DNA from: Roseibium aggregatum IAM 12614
GTDB taxonomy: Bacteria; Pseudomonadota; Alphaproteobacteria; Rhizobiales; Stappiaceae
NCBI RefSeq assembly: GCF_000168975.1
Contig: NZ_AAUW01000001.1
Span: 62,001 to 126,000, forward strand
Direction: 5' to 3'
DNA: 64,000 bases
Both the position numbers and the translations under genes were made by a program. Below, one piece after another: positions 8,109 to 16,928 of the stretch. Numbering within the stretch: the first letter of the stretch is position 1; every line of letters begins with the position of its first letter. The notes beneath the pieces are model-generated. The model was not told where the DNA came from. It was given only the letters and a program-made list of their open reading frames with translations, and searched no databases.

Positions 8109-9221
8109 TTATGCCATGGTTGGTGACAGTCGTGCCCTCTCTGGCAGAACGCCTGTTTCCACGTAGCGCCACAGCACAATGGCAAGCTTGCGGGCCAGTG
8201 CGATCAGCATAATCCGGCGCATGCGGCCGCCCTGGCCTTGTGTTCGAGTCAGATACCAGCGCGAAAGGGGACTGTCTGGCTGATATTTGATCCAGAGCCA
8301 GGCGATCTCAATCAGAATGCGCCGTGCCCACGCGTTGCCAGCCTTGGAAATGCCTTGGCATTTGGTCACAGTTCCGCTGTCGTATGCGCTCGGTGTCAGG
8401 CCAAGATACGACGCCAAATGGCGGCGCGATGCGAACGTTCGTGCAAAGACTTCGCGGGCAAGAATGGCGGAGGCTGTTCCGCCGATACCATGAAGCTGCT
8501 CAAGATCCAGTCGCTTCTGTTCGACTGCTGGGGACTGCGCATCGGCTGTGTCGCGCTCCTTCTCGACCTCACGCAGTTGATCTTCGACCATGATCAGGCG
8601 GGCATATTCGCGCTTTAATTCCGCGAGAAGACGTCGTGGGAGCCTGTGTCCCTCCGCTGTCTGGAGTTGGGTGAAGTCAATGCGGTTTCGGCGCTGCCTT
8701 GGTTCAACGTCACGAATGCCCTGGGCAAAGAGCAGCCCCTTGATCCGGTTGACGTGGGCTGTGCGCTCATGGATGAGCCTGTCCCGCTCGCGATGTGACC
8801 TGCGTGCGTCTTCTTCTTCGACGCTCAATATGCGCACTTGCGCGCAGACATGACGTTCCCCGCGATCAAGTGCTGCCAGCGCCCTGAGCATCGCCAAAGC
8901 ATCGATACGATCCGTCTTGACCCGTCGCGCCCGGCGATTGACCTGCAGGCTTGCTGGATCGAGCACGCGAACATCAAAGCCTTGGGCGATCAGAAAGCGG
9001 GCAAGCCAGAAACCGTCATGCCCGGCCTCAAAGCAAATGATCATACGCCCACTGCTGTGTGTAGCGGCCAGTCGTCGAAGAAGCCCCTTCGTGTCACCAC
9101 CAGAAAGTCGATGTATCGACGGCTTGTCGCGGTCCGGATGGGCGATGCCGACGATCCAGCTGCGCTTGCTGAGCTCAATCGCTACGTAGGCCGTCGAGTT
9201 TGCGTCGTGATACTGATCCAT
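8109..9221 (-). CDS. IS110-family transposase (DEDD type)
   Basis: This is a 370-residue transposase with the two-domain IS110 layout. The N-terminal RuvC-like DEDD domain (about residues 1-165) includes YVAIELSKRSW, ICFEAGHDGFW (catalytic Glu) and RRVKTDRIDALAML (catalytic Asp pair). A coiled-coil linker follows (about 170-235). The C-terminal Transposase_20 domain (about 240-330) includes LHGIGGTASA, LASYLGLTPSAYDSG and the catalytic-Ser region KCQGISKAGNAWARR. It appears full length. It would cut and join DNA directed by a structured RNA from the same element. It is inserted in an IS3-family OrfA and antisense to it. Confidence 0.9.
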   Translation of the reverse strand: MDQYHDANSTAYVAIELSKRSWIVGIAHPDRDKPSIHRLSGGDTKGLLRRLAATHSSGRMIICFEAGHDGFWLARFLIAQGFDVRVLDPASLQVNRRARRVKTDRIDALAMLRALAALDRGERHVCAQVRILSVEEEDARRSHRERDRLIHERTAHVNRIKGLLFAQGIRDVEPRQRRNRIDFTQLQTAEGHRLPRRLLAELKREYARLIMVEDQLREVEKERDTADAQSPAVEQKRLDLEQLHGIGGTASAILAREVFARTFASRRHLASYLGLTPSAYDSGTVTKCQGISKAGNAWARRILIEIAWLWIKYQPDSPLSRWYLTRTQGQGGRMRRIMLIALARKLAIVLWRYVETGVLPERARLSPTMA

Positions 9222-9311
9222 AGTGTGCCTCCCGTATCAAATTAACGCGGTCAGCCTATCCGAGAGCCAGAGCCGCTCTCATAGGATCTTTTTAGCGCAA
9301 GGGCTCAAGAA

Positions 9312-10166
9312 GTGAGCCCGGCAAAGAAGAAGGCGATGATCCGCCGGGACCATCCGGATCTGAGCATCAGTCAGCAATGCAAATTGGTGAAGTTGAGCCG
9401 TGCGGCGTTCTACTACATGCCAGTCGGGGTCAGCGGGGCAACGCTGGAATTGATGAAGGCCATCGACCGGGCCTTCACCAAATATCCGTTTTTTGGAAGC
9501 CGACAGATTGCTGCCTATCTGCGCCGCGACGGTATCGTGGTCGGCCGCCATCGGGTTCGCCGTCTGATGGCGAAGATGGGACTGGAAGCGATCTACAAAC
9601 GGCCGAGAACCAGCCAACCGCATCCGCAGCACAAGGTTTATCCCTATCTGCTGCGGGGCATGACGATCGGCCGGCCGAACCAGGTCTGGTGTTCGGACAT
9701 CACGTTCATCCCCGTGAAGCACGGTTTTCTGTATCTGGTTGCGATTATGGATTGGGCGACACGGAAAGTTCTGAGCTGGTGGCTGTCGAATACGATGCAC
9801 GCCGACTTCTGCGTCGAAGCCTTGAACGAGGCTATCGCCCGGTTCGGACCGCCGGAGATCATGAATACCGATCAGGGATCTCAGTTCACTGGATCGGCCT
9901 GGATCACCACGCTGACCGAAGCTGGCATACGCATCTCGATGGACGGGCGTGGCCGGTGCATGGACAACATCTTCATCGAACGGCTGTGGCGATCCTTGAA
10001 GCAGGAAGCGGTTTATCTCGAAGACCTGACCGACGGCTTCAAGGCGCACGGTGTCATTCGTAACTGGATGAAATTTTACAACACCGAACGGCCTCATTCA
10101 GCCCTTGAGCACAAAACCCCGAGGGAGGTATATTGGGCTGACAGAAACCTGAAATTGGCGGCATGA
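9312..10166 (+). CDS. IS3-family transposase OrfB (DDE integrase)
   Basis: This is a 284-residue integrase-like protein with an HTH_21 N-terminal region (FFGSRQIAAYLRRDG) and an rve catalytic core. The D-D-E triad lies in VWCSDITFIP, IMNTDQGSQFT and FIERLWRSLK. The tail RPHSALEHKTPREVYW is typical. The GTG start overlaps the TGA of the native OrfA end (GTGA at 9312), as expected for coupling or frameshifting with OrfA. The gene itself is intact, but its OrfA partner is cut by the nested element, so the fusion transposase is not made. Confidence 0.9.
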   Translation: MSPAKKKAMIRRDHPDLSISQQCKLVKLSRAAFYYMPVGVSGATLELMKAIDRAFTKYPFFGSRQIAAYLRRDGIVVGRHRVRRLMAKMGLEAIYKRPRTSQPHPQHKVYPYLLRGMTIGRPNQVWCSDITFIPVKHGFLYLVAIMDWATRKVLSWWLSNTMHADFCVEALNEAIARFGPPEIMNTDQGSQFTGSAWITTLTEAGIRISMDGRGRCMDNIFIERLWRSLKQEAVYLEDLTDGFKAHGVIRNWMKFYNTERPHSALEHKTPREVYWADRNLKLAA

Positions 10167-10229
10167 AAACCAACCTGGATACACCTTAAACAAGCCGCTG
10201 ACCTGTCCGGAAAACCAGGACCACTTCAC

Positions 10230-10325
10230 TCCACGCTGATGTTTCTGAGAGACTTGAACCAGTATTTCCCTCGGGTGCAAACCGCAACGCGAGAAGCCTT
10301 TAAAAAGCACAGACGATCACTTTGA
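10230..10325 (+). pseudogene. Probable stranded C-terminus of the IS-interrupted toxin
   Basis: Immediately beyond the right IS end a frame reads STLMFLRDLNQYF, continues through a basic REAFKKHRRSL, and stops at 10323-10325. Joining the left flank at 7488 to 10232, so that a shared TC is counted once, continues the cassette frame as AVI-STLMFL. The composition is protein-like, and no start codon or other gene claims the stretch. This is an inference: the IS flanks do not show a clean target duplication. Confidence 0.4.
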
Positions 10326-10553
10326 TCCCGTATTTCGGCGCGCCTTCATTCAAAGTCGAGTGAAATGATGCACTGAGCCCGAAGTTTGGATCGCCGGAGG
10401 TTGGAGTTTTGCTGCATCTGCTCTGATCCCCGAAAACTTCGATGCCTTCATCGCTTCCGCTCCTTCTCCCAGCCGAGATCCTAGCGCGGAAAACTCTGAC
10501 GTGCTCCCCTGAAATTTCCCCGTTTTGAGGTTAGCCCGTTTCCAATTCGCACT
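10326..10553. other. Intergenic debris at island edge
   Basis: No intact gene is seen. On the minus strand a short ATGAAGGCATCGAAG stretch (around 10435-10455) resembles the start of an IS3-type OrfA. TGACGTGCTCCCCTGAA at 10498-10514 resembles the IS end found at 4914-4926 in inverted orientation. The stretch is best read as IS remnants marking the right border of the toxin island. Confidence 0.35.
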
Positions 10554-11273
10554 TTACCCAACTTCACCGCGCTGAGGTGACCTGTTCCGGTCATATCCCC
10601 GTTGCTTGATGTAGTCGCGGAGCAGGCCCACCCGGTTGGGGCGGAAGCTTTCGGTGCCGCGCGCCAGGGAGGCGATCCGGCTGACGTGAAAATGGCGGTA
10701 ATCTTGCCGCAGGCGGCAATGGGCGAGCAGCAGCAGAGAGGTTTCGCTGTAGGACAGGCCCATCGGCCAGATTTCCCGGGTTGTCGTCCGTTCCTGCAGG
10801 TCGCGATAGGTGATGATCAGGCTGAACTCTTCCCAGCAGGCCTCGCGCAACAGGTCGAGATCCACCGTCACCGGCGGGCGCTTGTCCGGCTGCCGCCAGC
10901 TGCGCATCACCGTGTGCATGGCCTGGCGGGCCTGCCGGTCGGGCAGGGTGGCGATGATGCGGGCCATGGCGTTTCGGCCGGCCTTTTTCAGTGTCTCGTC
11001 GCCGATCTGGTCCAGCCCGCTTTGCGCCAGCATCAATGCCTCGATTTCCAGCCGGGAGAAACTCTGCGGCGGCAGCACGGGATCTTCCGTCAAGGTGTAG
11101 CCGACGCCGGCGGCCCCGTCGATCAGCGCGCCACCCGCACGCAAGGTCGCGATGTCGCGGTAGAGCTGGCGCAGGGAAACGCCGGTCTCTTCTGAAAGAC
11201 GTGCGGCGGTGACCGGTTGGGGAAGGCGCCTGAGGGTATCCATCAGACGCATCAGCCTGTCCATGCGGGCCAT
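10554..11273 (-). CDS. YafY-type transcriptional regulator (HTH_11 + WYL)
   Basis: This 239-residue regulator has an N-terminal winged helix (about residues 1-60, including RLSEETGVSLRQLYRDIATL), a linker and a C-terminal WYL-type ligand-binding domain (about 135-225, with LIITYRD, IWPMGLSY and FHVSRIASL). The ATG at 11273 follows an AGGAG ribosome-binding site. It is divergent from the glutathione S-transferase gene at 11346 with only 72 bp between them, so it probably regulates that gene and itself. The ligand is unknown. Confidence 0.85.
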   Translation of the reverse strand: MARMDRLMRLMDTLRRLPQPVTAARLSEETGVSLRQLYRDIATLRAGGALIDGAAGVGYTLTEDPVLPPQSFSRLEIEALMLAQSGLDQIGDETLKKAGRNAMARIIATLPDRQARQAMHTVMRSWRQPDKRPPVTVDLDLLREACWEEFSLIITYRDLQERTTTREIWPMGLSYSETSLLLLAHCRLRQDYRHFHVSRIASLARGTESFRPNRVGLLRDYIKQRGYDRNRSPQRGEVG

Positions 11274-11345
11274 TTTTGCTCCTGCCGTAAATTGTCAGCA
11301 GGGGGAAGCTATACCTCTGGCATCGCAAAGAAAAGGAGCTTTCCC

Positions 11346-11942
11346 ATGATGACGCTTTACCATTCCCCCAACAGCCGGTCTTCGGCGATCGTAACCCTGA
11401 TCGAAGAGCTGGGCGCCGACGTCGAGGTGAAGGAAGTGACGGTTCGCCGGCAGGATGGCTCAGGCGGGCCGGATGCATCCAACCCGCATCCGGAAAAGAA
11501 GGTGCCCTACCTGGTGGATGGTGCCGAGGGGATCCGCGAGCGCGGCGCGATCATGCTTTATCTCACCGACAAGTTTCCCGAAGCCGGGCTTGGGCCGATC
11601 AAAGGCCAGCCGGGCCGCGGGGAGTATCTGTCCTGGCTGTTCTACTATCAGGGCGTGATGGAGCCGATCATCATCCTGAAATTCGCCCAGTTTACGCATC
11701 CGGCCGTGGAAGCAAGCCTGCGCGATTTCGACACGATGGTCGCGCGGCTGGCGGAAACGCTGGAAAAGCAGCCTTACCTGCTGGGCGAAGCCTATTCCGC
11801 AGTCGACCTGTTGTGCAGTGGTCCGTTCCTGTGGCTGCCGGACATGTTGCCGGACAACGAGGCGATCCGTGACTGGGTGAAGCGGTGCAGCGAACGCCCT
11901 GCCACCGTGCGGACGCTGGAGCGTGAGCGCAAGGCGGCCTGA
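11346..11942 (+). CDS. Glutathione S-transferase family protein
   Basis: The start is the first of two ATGs after AAAAGGAG, giving 198 residues. The N-terminal thioredoxin-like domain (1-80) has MTLYHSPNSRSSAI with Ser as the likely glutathione-activating residue, the cis-Pro segment KKVPYLVD and the ERGAIMLYLTD helix. The all-helical C-terminal domain follows, with YLLGEAYSAVDLL near residue 150. It is a cytosolic detoxification enzyme of unknown substrate. The divergent WYL regulator shares its promoter region. Confidence 0.88.
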   Translation: MMTLYHSPNSRSSAIVTLIEELGADVEVKEVTVRRQDGSGGPDASNPHPEKKVPYLVDGAEGIRERGAIMLYLTDKFPEAGLGPIKGQPGRGEYLSWLFYYQGVMEPIIILKFAQFTHPAVEASLRDFDTMVARLAETLEKQPYLLGEAYSAVDLLCSGPFLWLPDMLPDNEAIRDWVKRCSERPATVRTLERERKAA

Positions 11943-12088
11943 GAGGTTTTGAAGCTCTGCTGACGCTGTGGCCTGCCGGGTATTGCCCGGTGGGCCATAT
12001 CTGTTTGCGCTGTGACCATGAAAGCGGTGGGCTGCCCGCTGGTTATCGTGATCGCTCGTGAGCCAGGTCTTCCGCCGCTAGGGGCGTG

Positions 12089-12634
12089 TCAGCGTCTCTT
12101 GCCGAAGGTCGGTTTGCCGGCGCCTGCATCGGGCCGGTTGCGGCGCACGGAGGCGCGCTCGTCGGCATGCGGTTCATCCATGTGGCGGCGCTGGAAAAAG
12201 TTGTCCGGACTGTCGCGGCGATGGTCAGGCTCGTTGTTTCTCAGGGCTTCTTCGGAGCTTCGCAGCACTTGCGCACGCTGCGCGGCGACCGGGCGTTTCT
12301 CGCCGATGAACTGCACGCCGCAGCGCAGGCCTTCTTCCCATCGCCGTTCGCAAGTGACTTCATAATCTTCCAGATCGATGTGCAGGTCGAACTCTTTCGG
12401 CAGCATGTAGGCCTGCTCGAACTCCAGCAGGGCACCGCCATCGGAAATGTTGCGGACGATACAGGGGATCGACCGCAGCCCGTTTTGAAAGATCATCTTG
12501 CCTTTCTTGAAGACGCGTGCCCGCCGCTCGCGTGGCATGTGTTCGCTGGCGCTCTCATCCGCCATCTGGGGCGCGAAGGGTTTGGCGGCGTCCGGCATGG
12601 ATCTCTCGCATTCTCTTGGTGTCCAAGGGCACAT
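12089..12634 (-). CDS. PilZ-domain protein
   Basis: The protein has 181 residues from ATG 12634; an alternative ATG at 12598, preceded by GAGAGA, would remove 12 residues. The PilZ domain occupies roughly residues 33-115, with the c-di-GMP-binding signature split as PRERRARVF and RNISDGG, followed by FDLHIDLEDYEV. The charged C-terminal ~65 residues are low complexity. It is a cytosolic c-di-GMP receptor candidate; the same window encodes two potential c-di-GMP enzymes (34916-36925 and 54537-56174). Its output target is unknown. Confidence 0.85.
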   Translation of the reverse strand: MCPWTPRECERSMPDAAKPFAPQMADESASEHMPRERRARVFKKGKMIFQNGLRSIPCIVRNISDGGALLEFEQAYMLPKEFDLHIDLEDYEVTCERRWEEGLRCGVQFIGEKRPVAAQRAQVLRSSEEALRNNEPDHRRDSPDNFFQRRHMDEPHADERASVRRNRPDAGAGKPTFGKRR

Positions 12635-12902
12635 TAAACCCCAATCGTGGTTAGTATAGGCTCAAAGCCCTTGCCAATCGGTGAATCCACGTAGGCCAGA
12701 CCTGCCCGGACCGGGTTTCGCGCCTTGTGGGGAGGAACAAAAGCGCCTAAGCCGCCGTCAGAGAAACCTGAGCTTTTTCTATTCTTGCGAAAACGTGGAA
12801 CACCATTCCTTGAATTGATACACTGTCCCTTTCTATTTACGGGAGAGCCACGCGAGCGAACAGCGCGGGGGGCAATATTTCCCGGCGCAAATTGAGGCAT
12901 CG

Positions 12903-13745
12903 ATGACTGAAGACCAGATATTTTTCTTGAACCGGCTGGCCCTGAGGGCCGGAGAGGAAATCCTCAAAATCTACGCGGAACCGTTTGAGGTCGAGAACAA
13001 GGTCGACGGGTCTCCGGTGACCAAGGCAGACGCTGCGGCGGAAGAAATCATTCTCGCAGGCCTTGCGGAAAAGTTTCCCGATATCCCGGTGGTGGCCGAA
13101 GAAGCCGTCGAAGCCGGCACGCTGCCTTCGGCGGGCGCGCGGTACTTTCTTGTCGATCCGCTCGACGGAACCAAGGAATTCCTGAAGAAGAACGGCGAGT
13201 TCACCGTGAACATCGCCCTCATCGAAAACGGCCGGCCGGTCTTCGGTGTGGTCTCCGCTCCCGCTCTTGATGAGATTTACTGGGGCGGACAAATCGAGGG
13301 CAATGGAAGCGCTGAAACGAAGGCCTTCAAAGGGACGATCCACGATGGCGGGATCACCGACGTCGCGCCCATATCCGTTCGCACACCGCCGGTGGGCGGC
13401 ATCAGCGTGCTCGCCAGCCGCTCTCATCTTTCGGAAGAAACTTCTGCCCTGATCTCACGGCTGAGTGTCGCCGAGCAGGTCAATGTCGGCTCGTCGCTGA
13501 AGCTGTGCTGGGTTGCTGCTGGTCGGGCCGATTTCTACCCGCGGCTGGCCCCCACCATGCAATGGGACATTGCCGCAGGCGATGCCATCGTACGCGCCGC
13601 AGGCGGAGCCGTTGTTCTGGCGGAGACCGGTGAAGATTTTGTCTACCGCGTGCCGGAAAACGCGCGCAAGGACGATTTGAGAAATCCCTATTTTCTGGCG
13701 ACGGGGTGCAGAACCCTGCTGCGGGACGTAGCCCCGGCCGCCTGA
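12903..13745 (+). CDS. cysQ: 3'(2'),5'-bisphosphate nucleotidase CysQ
   Basis: This 280-residue member of the inositol-monophosphatase superfamily hydrolyses PAP (and PAPS), the by-product of sulfonation. Metal-binding motifs are in place: the Glu pair near residues 66-67 (VVAEEAVE), DPLDGT at 85-90, and WDIAAGDA starting at W221. It is the first gene of a sulfate-assimilation cluster: CysD begins 80 bp downstream in the same orientation. Length and motif order match CysQ rather than SuhB. Confidence 0.93.
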   Translation: MTEDQIFFLNRLALRAGEEILKIYAEPFEVENKVDGSPVTKADAAAEEIILAGLAEKFPDIPVVAEEAVEAGTLPSAGARYFLVDPLDGTKEFLKKNGEFTVNIALIENGRPVFGVVSAPALDEIYWGGQIEGNGSAETKAFKGTIHDGGITDVAPISVRTPPVGGISVLASRSHLSEETSALISRLSVAEQVNVGSSLKLCWVAAGRADFYPRLAPTMQWDIAAGDAIVRAAGGAVVLAETGEDFVYRVPENARKDDLRNPYFLATGCRTLLRDVAPAA

Positions 13746-13825
13746 CGATTGGCAAATTGCGCGGGCGTCAGGCCCGTGTCCGATTTTTGATACGGCCGGT
13801 TCGCCGGCCAAACGGAAAAGCGAAC

Positions 13826-14755
13826 ATGAACATGCAATCTCACGGGATCACACCCGAGCGCCTCAGCAATCTGAAGCGGCTGGAAGCGGAAAGCATCCAC
13901 ATCATCCGCGAGGTCGCGGCGGAATTCTCCAACCCGGTAATGCTTTATTCCATCGGCAAGGATTCCGGCGTCATGCTGCATCTGGCGATGAAGGCGTTCT
14001 ATCCGTCCAAGCCACCGTTTCCGCTGCTGCATGTGGACACGACCTGGAAATTCCGGGACATGATCACCTTTCGTGACGAGACCGCCGCGCGTCTCGGCAT
14101 GGACCTGATTGTCCATACCAACCCGGAAGGGCTGGAAAAGAATATCGGCCCGTTTTCCCACGGCTCGTCGGTTCACACCCACATCATGAAGACCGAAGCG
14201 CTGAAACAGGCGCTCAACAAATACGGCTTCGATGCCGCCTTTGGCGGAGCGCGCCGGGACGAGGAAAAGTCCCGCGCCAAGGAGCGCGTCTTCTCGTTCC
14301 GCAATGCCAATCACGGCTGGGACCCGAAGAACCAGCGGCCGGAACTGTGGAACCTCTACAATGCCCGCGTGGCAAAGGGCGAGAGCATCCGCGCGTTTCC
14401 GCTGTCCAACTGGACCGAGCTGGATATCTGGCAGTACATCCTGACGGAAGACATCCCCATGGTGCCGCTCTATTTTGCCGCCAGGCGGCCTGTGGTGAAC
14501 CGCGACGGCATGCTGATCATGGTCGATGACGACCGCATGAAGCTGCAGCCGGGTGAAGTGATCGAGGAAAAGATGGTCCGCTTCCGCACGCTCGGCTGCT
14601 ACCCGCTGACCGGCGCCATTGAATCGGATGCCGACACGCTGCCCGCCATTGTCCGCGAAATGCTGATTGCCCGTACATCCGAGCGCCAGGGCCGGCTCAT
14701 CGACAAGGATGAAAGCGCGTCGATGGAGAAGAAGAAGCGGGAAGGATATTTCTAA
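13826..14755 (+). CDS. cysD: Sulfate adenylyltransferase small subunit CysD
   Basis: This 309-residue PAPS-reductase/ATP-sulfurylase fold protein has the PP-loop SIGKDS at residues 42-47, the HVDTTWKF segment and the conserved [17 protein letters not shown] motif. With CysN it forms APS from sulfate and ATP. The ATG at 13826 matches the family start [13 protein letters not shown]; upstream in-frame codons overlap non-coding sequence. The stop overlaps the vicinity of the next start (cysNC at 14757), indicating translational coupling. Confidence 0.96.
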   Translation: MNMQSHGITPERLSNLKRLEAESIHIIREVAAEFSNPVMLYSIGKDSGVMLHLAMKAFYPSKPPFPLLHVDTTWKFRDMITFRDETAARLGMDLIVHTNPEGLEKNIGPFSHGSSVHTHIMKTEALKQALNKYGFDAAFGGARRDEEKSRAKERVFSFRNANHGWDPKNQRPELWNLYNARVAKGESIRAFPLSNWTELDIWQYILTEDIPMVPLYFAARRPVVNRDGMLIMVDDDRMKLQPGEVIEEKMVRFRTLGCYPLTGAIESDADTLPAIVREMLIARTSERQGRLIDKDESASMEKKKREGYF

Positions 14756-14756
14756 G

Positions 14757-16691
14757 ATGTCGATCGAAAACATTGAGGAAGCTGCAGAGACAGCCGTCAC
14801 CGAATATATCCTGGCGCAGGAAAGCAAGGACCAGCTCCGTTTCCTGACCTGCGGTTCCGTCGATGACGGCAAGTCGACCCTGATCGGCCGTCTGCTCTAT
14901 GACACCAAGCTGATCTTCGAAGATCAGTTGGCCGCGCTGGAACGCGATTCCAGAAAACATGGCACCGTGGGTGAGGACATCGACCTGGCGCTGCTGGTCG
15001 ATGGCCTTGAGGCAGAGCGCGAGCAGGGCATCACCATCGATGTCGCCTACCGGTTCTTCGCGACCGAAAAGCGCAAGTTCATCGTTGCCGATACCCCGGG
15101 CCACGAACAATACACCCGCAACATGGCCACCGGCGCTTCCACGGCCGATCTCGCCGTGCTGCTGGTCGATGCGCGTAACGGCCTGATGGTCCAGACCCGC
15201 CGCCATGCCTTCATCGCGTCTCTGCTGGGCATCCGCCACGTTGTTTTGGCCATCAACAAGATCGACCTTGTCGGCTATTCCCAGGAACGCTTCGAGGAAA
15301 TCCGCAAGGAATTTGAGGTCTTCGCCAACGGGTTTGACTTCGAAACCCTTCAGGCCATCCCGATGTCGGCACGCTATGGCGACAATGTCACCGGGCGCAG
15401 CGACAAGATGGACTGGTACTCCGGTCCGACTTTGCTGGAGCATCTGGAAACCGTCCAGGTGGGCGAACACATTCTGGAAGCGCCGTTCCGCTTTCCGGTG
15501 CAGTGGGTCAATCGGCCCAACCTCGATTTCCGCGGCTATTCCGGCACGGTTGCCAGCGGACAGGTGGCTGTGGGCGACGAGGTTGTGGTTGCCGGTCCTG
15601 CAAAACAGTCCAGGGTGAAGTCGATCATCGGTGCAAGCGGCGAAGTCAGCTCGGCCCGGGCCGGCGAGGCGGTCACCATCTCGCTGGAAGATGAAATCGA
15701 CATCTCCCGCGGCGATCTTCTGACCTCGACCGCCCATCGCCCGGATGTCGCCGACCAGTTCGCAGCCCATGTGATCTGGATGTCCGACGAGCCGCTGCTG
15801 CCGGGACGGTCCTATCTTCTGAAGATCGGCACACGCACGGTCACGGCAACGGTCTCGGAGATCAAACACAAGATCAACGTCAACACCTTCGAGCATGTGG
15901 CCGGCAAGACGCTGACGCTGAACGAAATCGCGTTCTGCAATTTCTCGCTGTCCTCGGCCGTGCCGTTCGATCCCTATGAGGCCAACCACACGACCGGTTC
16001 CTTTATCCTGATCGACCGGATGAGCAATTCGACGGTTGGCGCGGGCATGGTCTGGTTCGCGCTGCGCCGGGCAAGCAACATTCACTGGCAGGCGCTGGAC
16101 GTCGACAAGAAGGCCCGTTCCGAAAAGCTAGGCCAGAAGCCGGCGATCCTGTGGTTCACCGGTCTGTCCGGTTCCGGGAAATCGACCATCGCCTCGATTG
16201 TCGAAAAGAAGCTGCACATTGACGGGCGCCACACCTACACGCTCGACGGCGACAACGTGCGTCACGGGCTCAACAAGGACCTGGGCTTCACCGATGCCGA
16301 CCGGGTGGAAAACATACGCCGCGTGGGTGAAGTCGCCAAGCTCTTTGCCGATGCGGGCCTGATCACGCTGGTGTCGTTCATCTCGCCGTTCCGCTCGGAA
16401 CGTCAGATGGCGCGCGATCTTCTGGAAGACGGCGAGTTCATCGAGGTCTTTGTCGATACGCCCATCGAGGAGTGCCGCAAGCGCGACCCGAAAGGCCTTT
16501 ATGCCAAGGCCGACAGGGGCGAGATCAAGAACTTCACCGGCATCGACAGCCCTTATGAAGCACCGGAAAACCCGGAACTTCATATCCGCAACGTCGGTCG
16601 CGACCCGGAAGAGGTTGCCGAAGAGATCATCGAGTACCTGCGCGAACGCGGCTACCTGAATACCTTCAGCGCCGACGGCGAAGGGATCTGA
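14757..16691 (+). CDS. cysN/C: Bifunctional sulfate adenylyltransferase large subunit / APS kinase CysNC
   Basis: This 644-residue fusion has an EF-Tu-like GTPase first: P-loop GSVDDGKST at 33-41, DTPGHEQY from 112 and NKID at 167-170, then beta-barrel domains. An APS kinase follows from about residue 450, with its own P-loop GLSGSGKST at 469-477 and [10 protein letters not shown]. It drives APS synthesis by GTP hydrolysis and phosphorylates APS to PAPS. The fused form is common in rhizobia (NodQ/CysNC). The ATG lies one base past the cysD stop, preceded by GGGAAGG. A strong terminator follows at 16745-16779. Confidence 0.96.
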   Translation: MSIENIEEAAETAVTEYILAQESKDQLRFLTCGSVDDGKSTLIGRLLYDTKLIFEDQLAALERDSRKHGTVGEDIDLALLVDGLEAEREQGITIDVAYRFFATEKRKFIVADTPGHEQYTRNMATGASTADLAVLLVDARNGLMVQTRRHAFIASLLGIRHVVLAINKIDLVGYSQERFEEIRKEFEVFANGFDFETLQAIPMSARYGDNVTGRSDKMDWYSGPTLLEHLETVQVGEHILEAPFRFPVQWVNRPNLDFRGYSGTVASGQVAVGDEVVVAGPAKQSRVKSIIGASGEVSSARAGEAVTISLEDEIDISRGDLLTSTAHRPDVADQFAAHVIWMSDEPLLPGRSYLLKIGTRTVTATVSEIKHKINVNTFEHVAGKTLTLNEIAFCNFSLSSAVPFDPYEANHTTGSFILIDRMSNSTVGAGMVWFALRRASNIHWQALDVDKKARSEKLGQKPAILWFTGLSGSGKSTIASIVEKKLHIDGRHTYTLDGDNVRHGLNKDLGFTDADRVENIRRVGEVAKLFADAGLITLVSFISPFRSERQMARDLLEDGEFIEVFVDTPIEECRKRDPKGLYAKADRGEIKNFTGIDSPYEAPENPELHIRNVGRDPEEVAEEIIEYLRERGYLNTFSADGEGI

Positions 16692-16744
16692 CGGGCGAGC
16701 GAATGGGAGCGCGGCAGGGAGACATGTCGCACAGACCAGAAAGT

Positions 16745-16779
16745 GAGCCATTCGCGCTGCGACAGCGCGGGTGGCTTTT
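16745..16779 (+). terminator. Rho-independent terminator after cysQ-cysD-cysNC
   Basis: AGCCA-TT-CGCGCTG pairs with CAGCGCG-GG-TGGCT around a short loop, followed by TTTTC. It lies 54 bp past the cysNC stop and closes the sulfate operon. Confidence 0.8.
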
Positions 16780-16928
16780 CGTTTGCGGAGGCGGATTGCG
16801 GACCTCCGGCAAGGTGCGTCCGGCAGACTTCGCCATTGCCCGTTTCCACGAAGCCTTTTAATACCTTGACTGACTGACTGTTACGTTCTTGCAAAATGAA
16901 TTTTCGATCGAGAGGCTTTGGGTAAATC

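Larger units (their letters stand above)
7810..9290 (-). mobile_element. IS110/IS1111-type insertion sequence
   Basis: Boundaries follow from rejoining the interrupted OrfA: GAGAACGATTT on the left continues at TTAGCGCAAG on the right, restoring VENDFLAQGLKK. The element is about 1.48 kb with one transposase on the minus strand. It has a short (~70 bp) non-coding end upstream of the gene and a long (~300 bp) one downstream. The ends share weak subterminal inverted similarity (TATGAGGCCG versus TATGAGAGCGG). No target duplication is evident, as expected for this family. Confidence 0.8.
7490..10228 (+). mobile_element. IS3-family insertion sequence, split by a nested IS110-type element
   Basis: The termini are imperfect inverted repeats. 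The left end reads TGAAGTGGTCCCGGAAATCC and continues to AAGGTGTATCC. The right end, read as reverse complement, gives TGAAGTGGTCCTGGTTTTCC and also reaches AAGGTGTATCC. Flanking bases (TCT and CTC) do not form an exact target duplication. The element carries OrfA (cut) and OrfB (intact), with about 1.48 kb of foreign IS between them. Without the inner element it would be about 1.26 kb, a normal IS3 length. Confidence 0.9.

Noticed and set aside
10554-11478. Overlapping minus-strand frame in the WYL regulator region
   Set aside because: It is out of frame with the clear HTH/WYL protein, Arg/Pro/Gly-rich, and would run across the divergent promoter.
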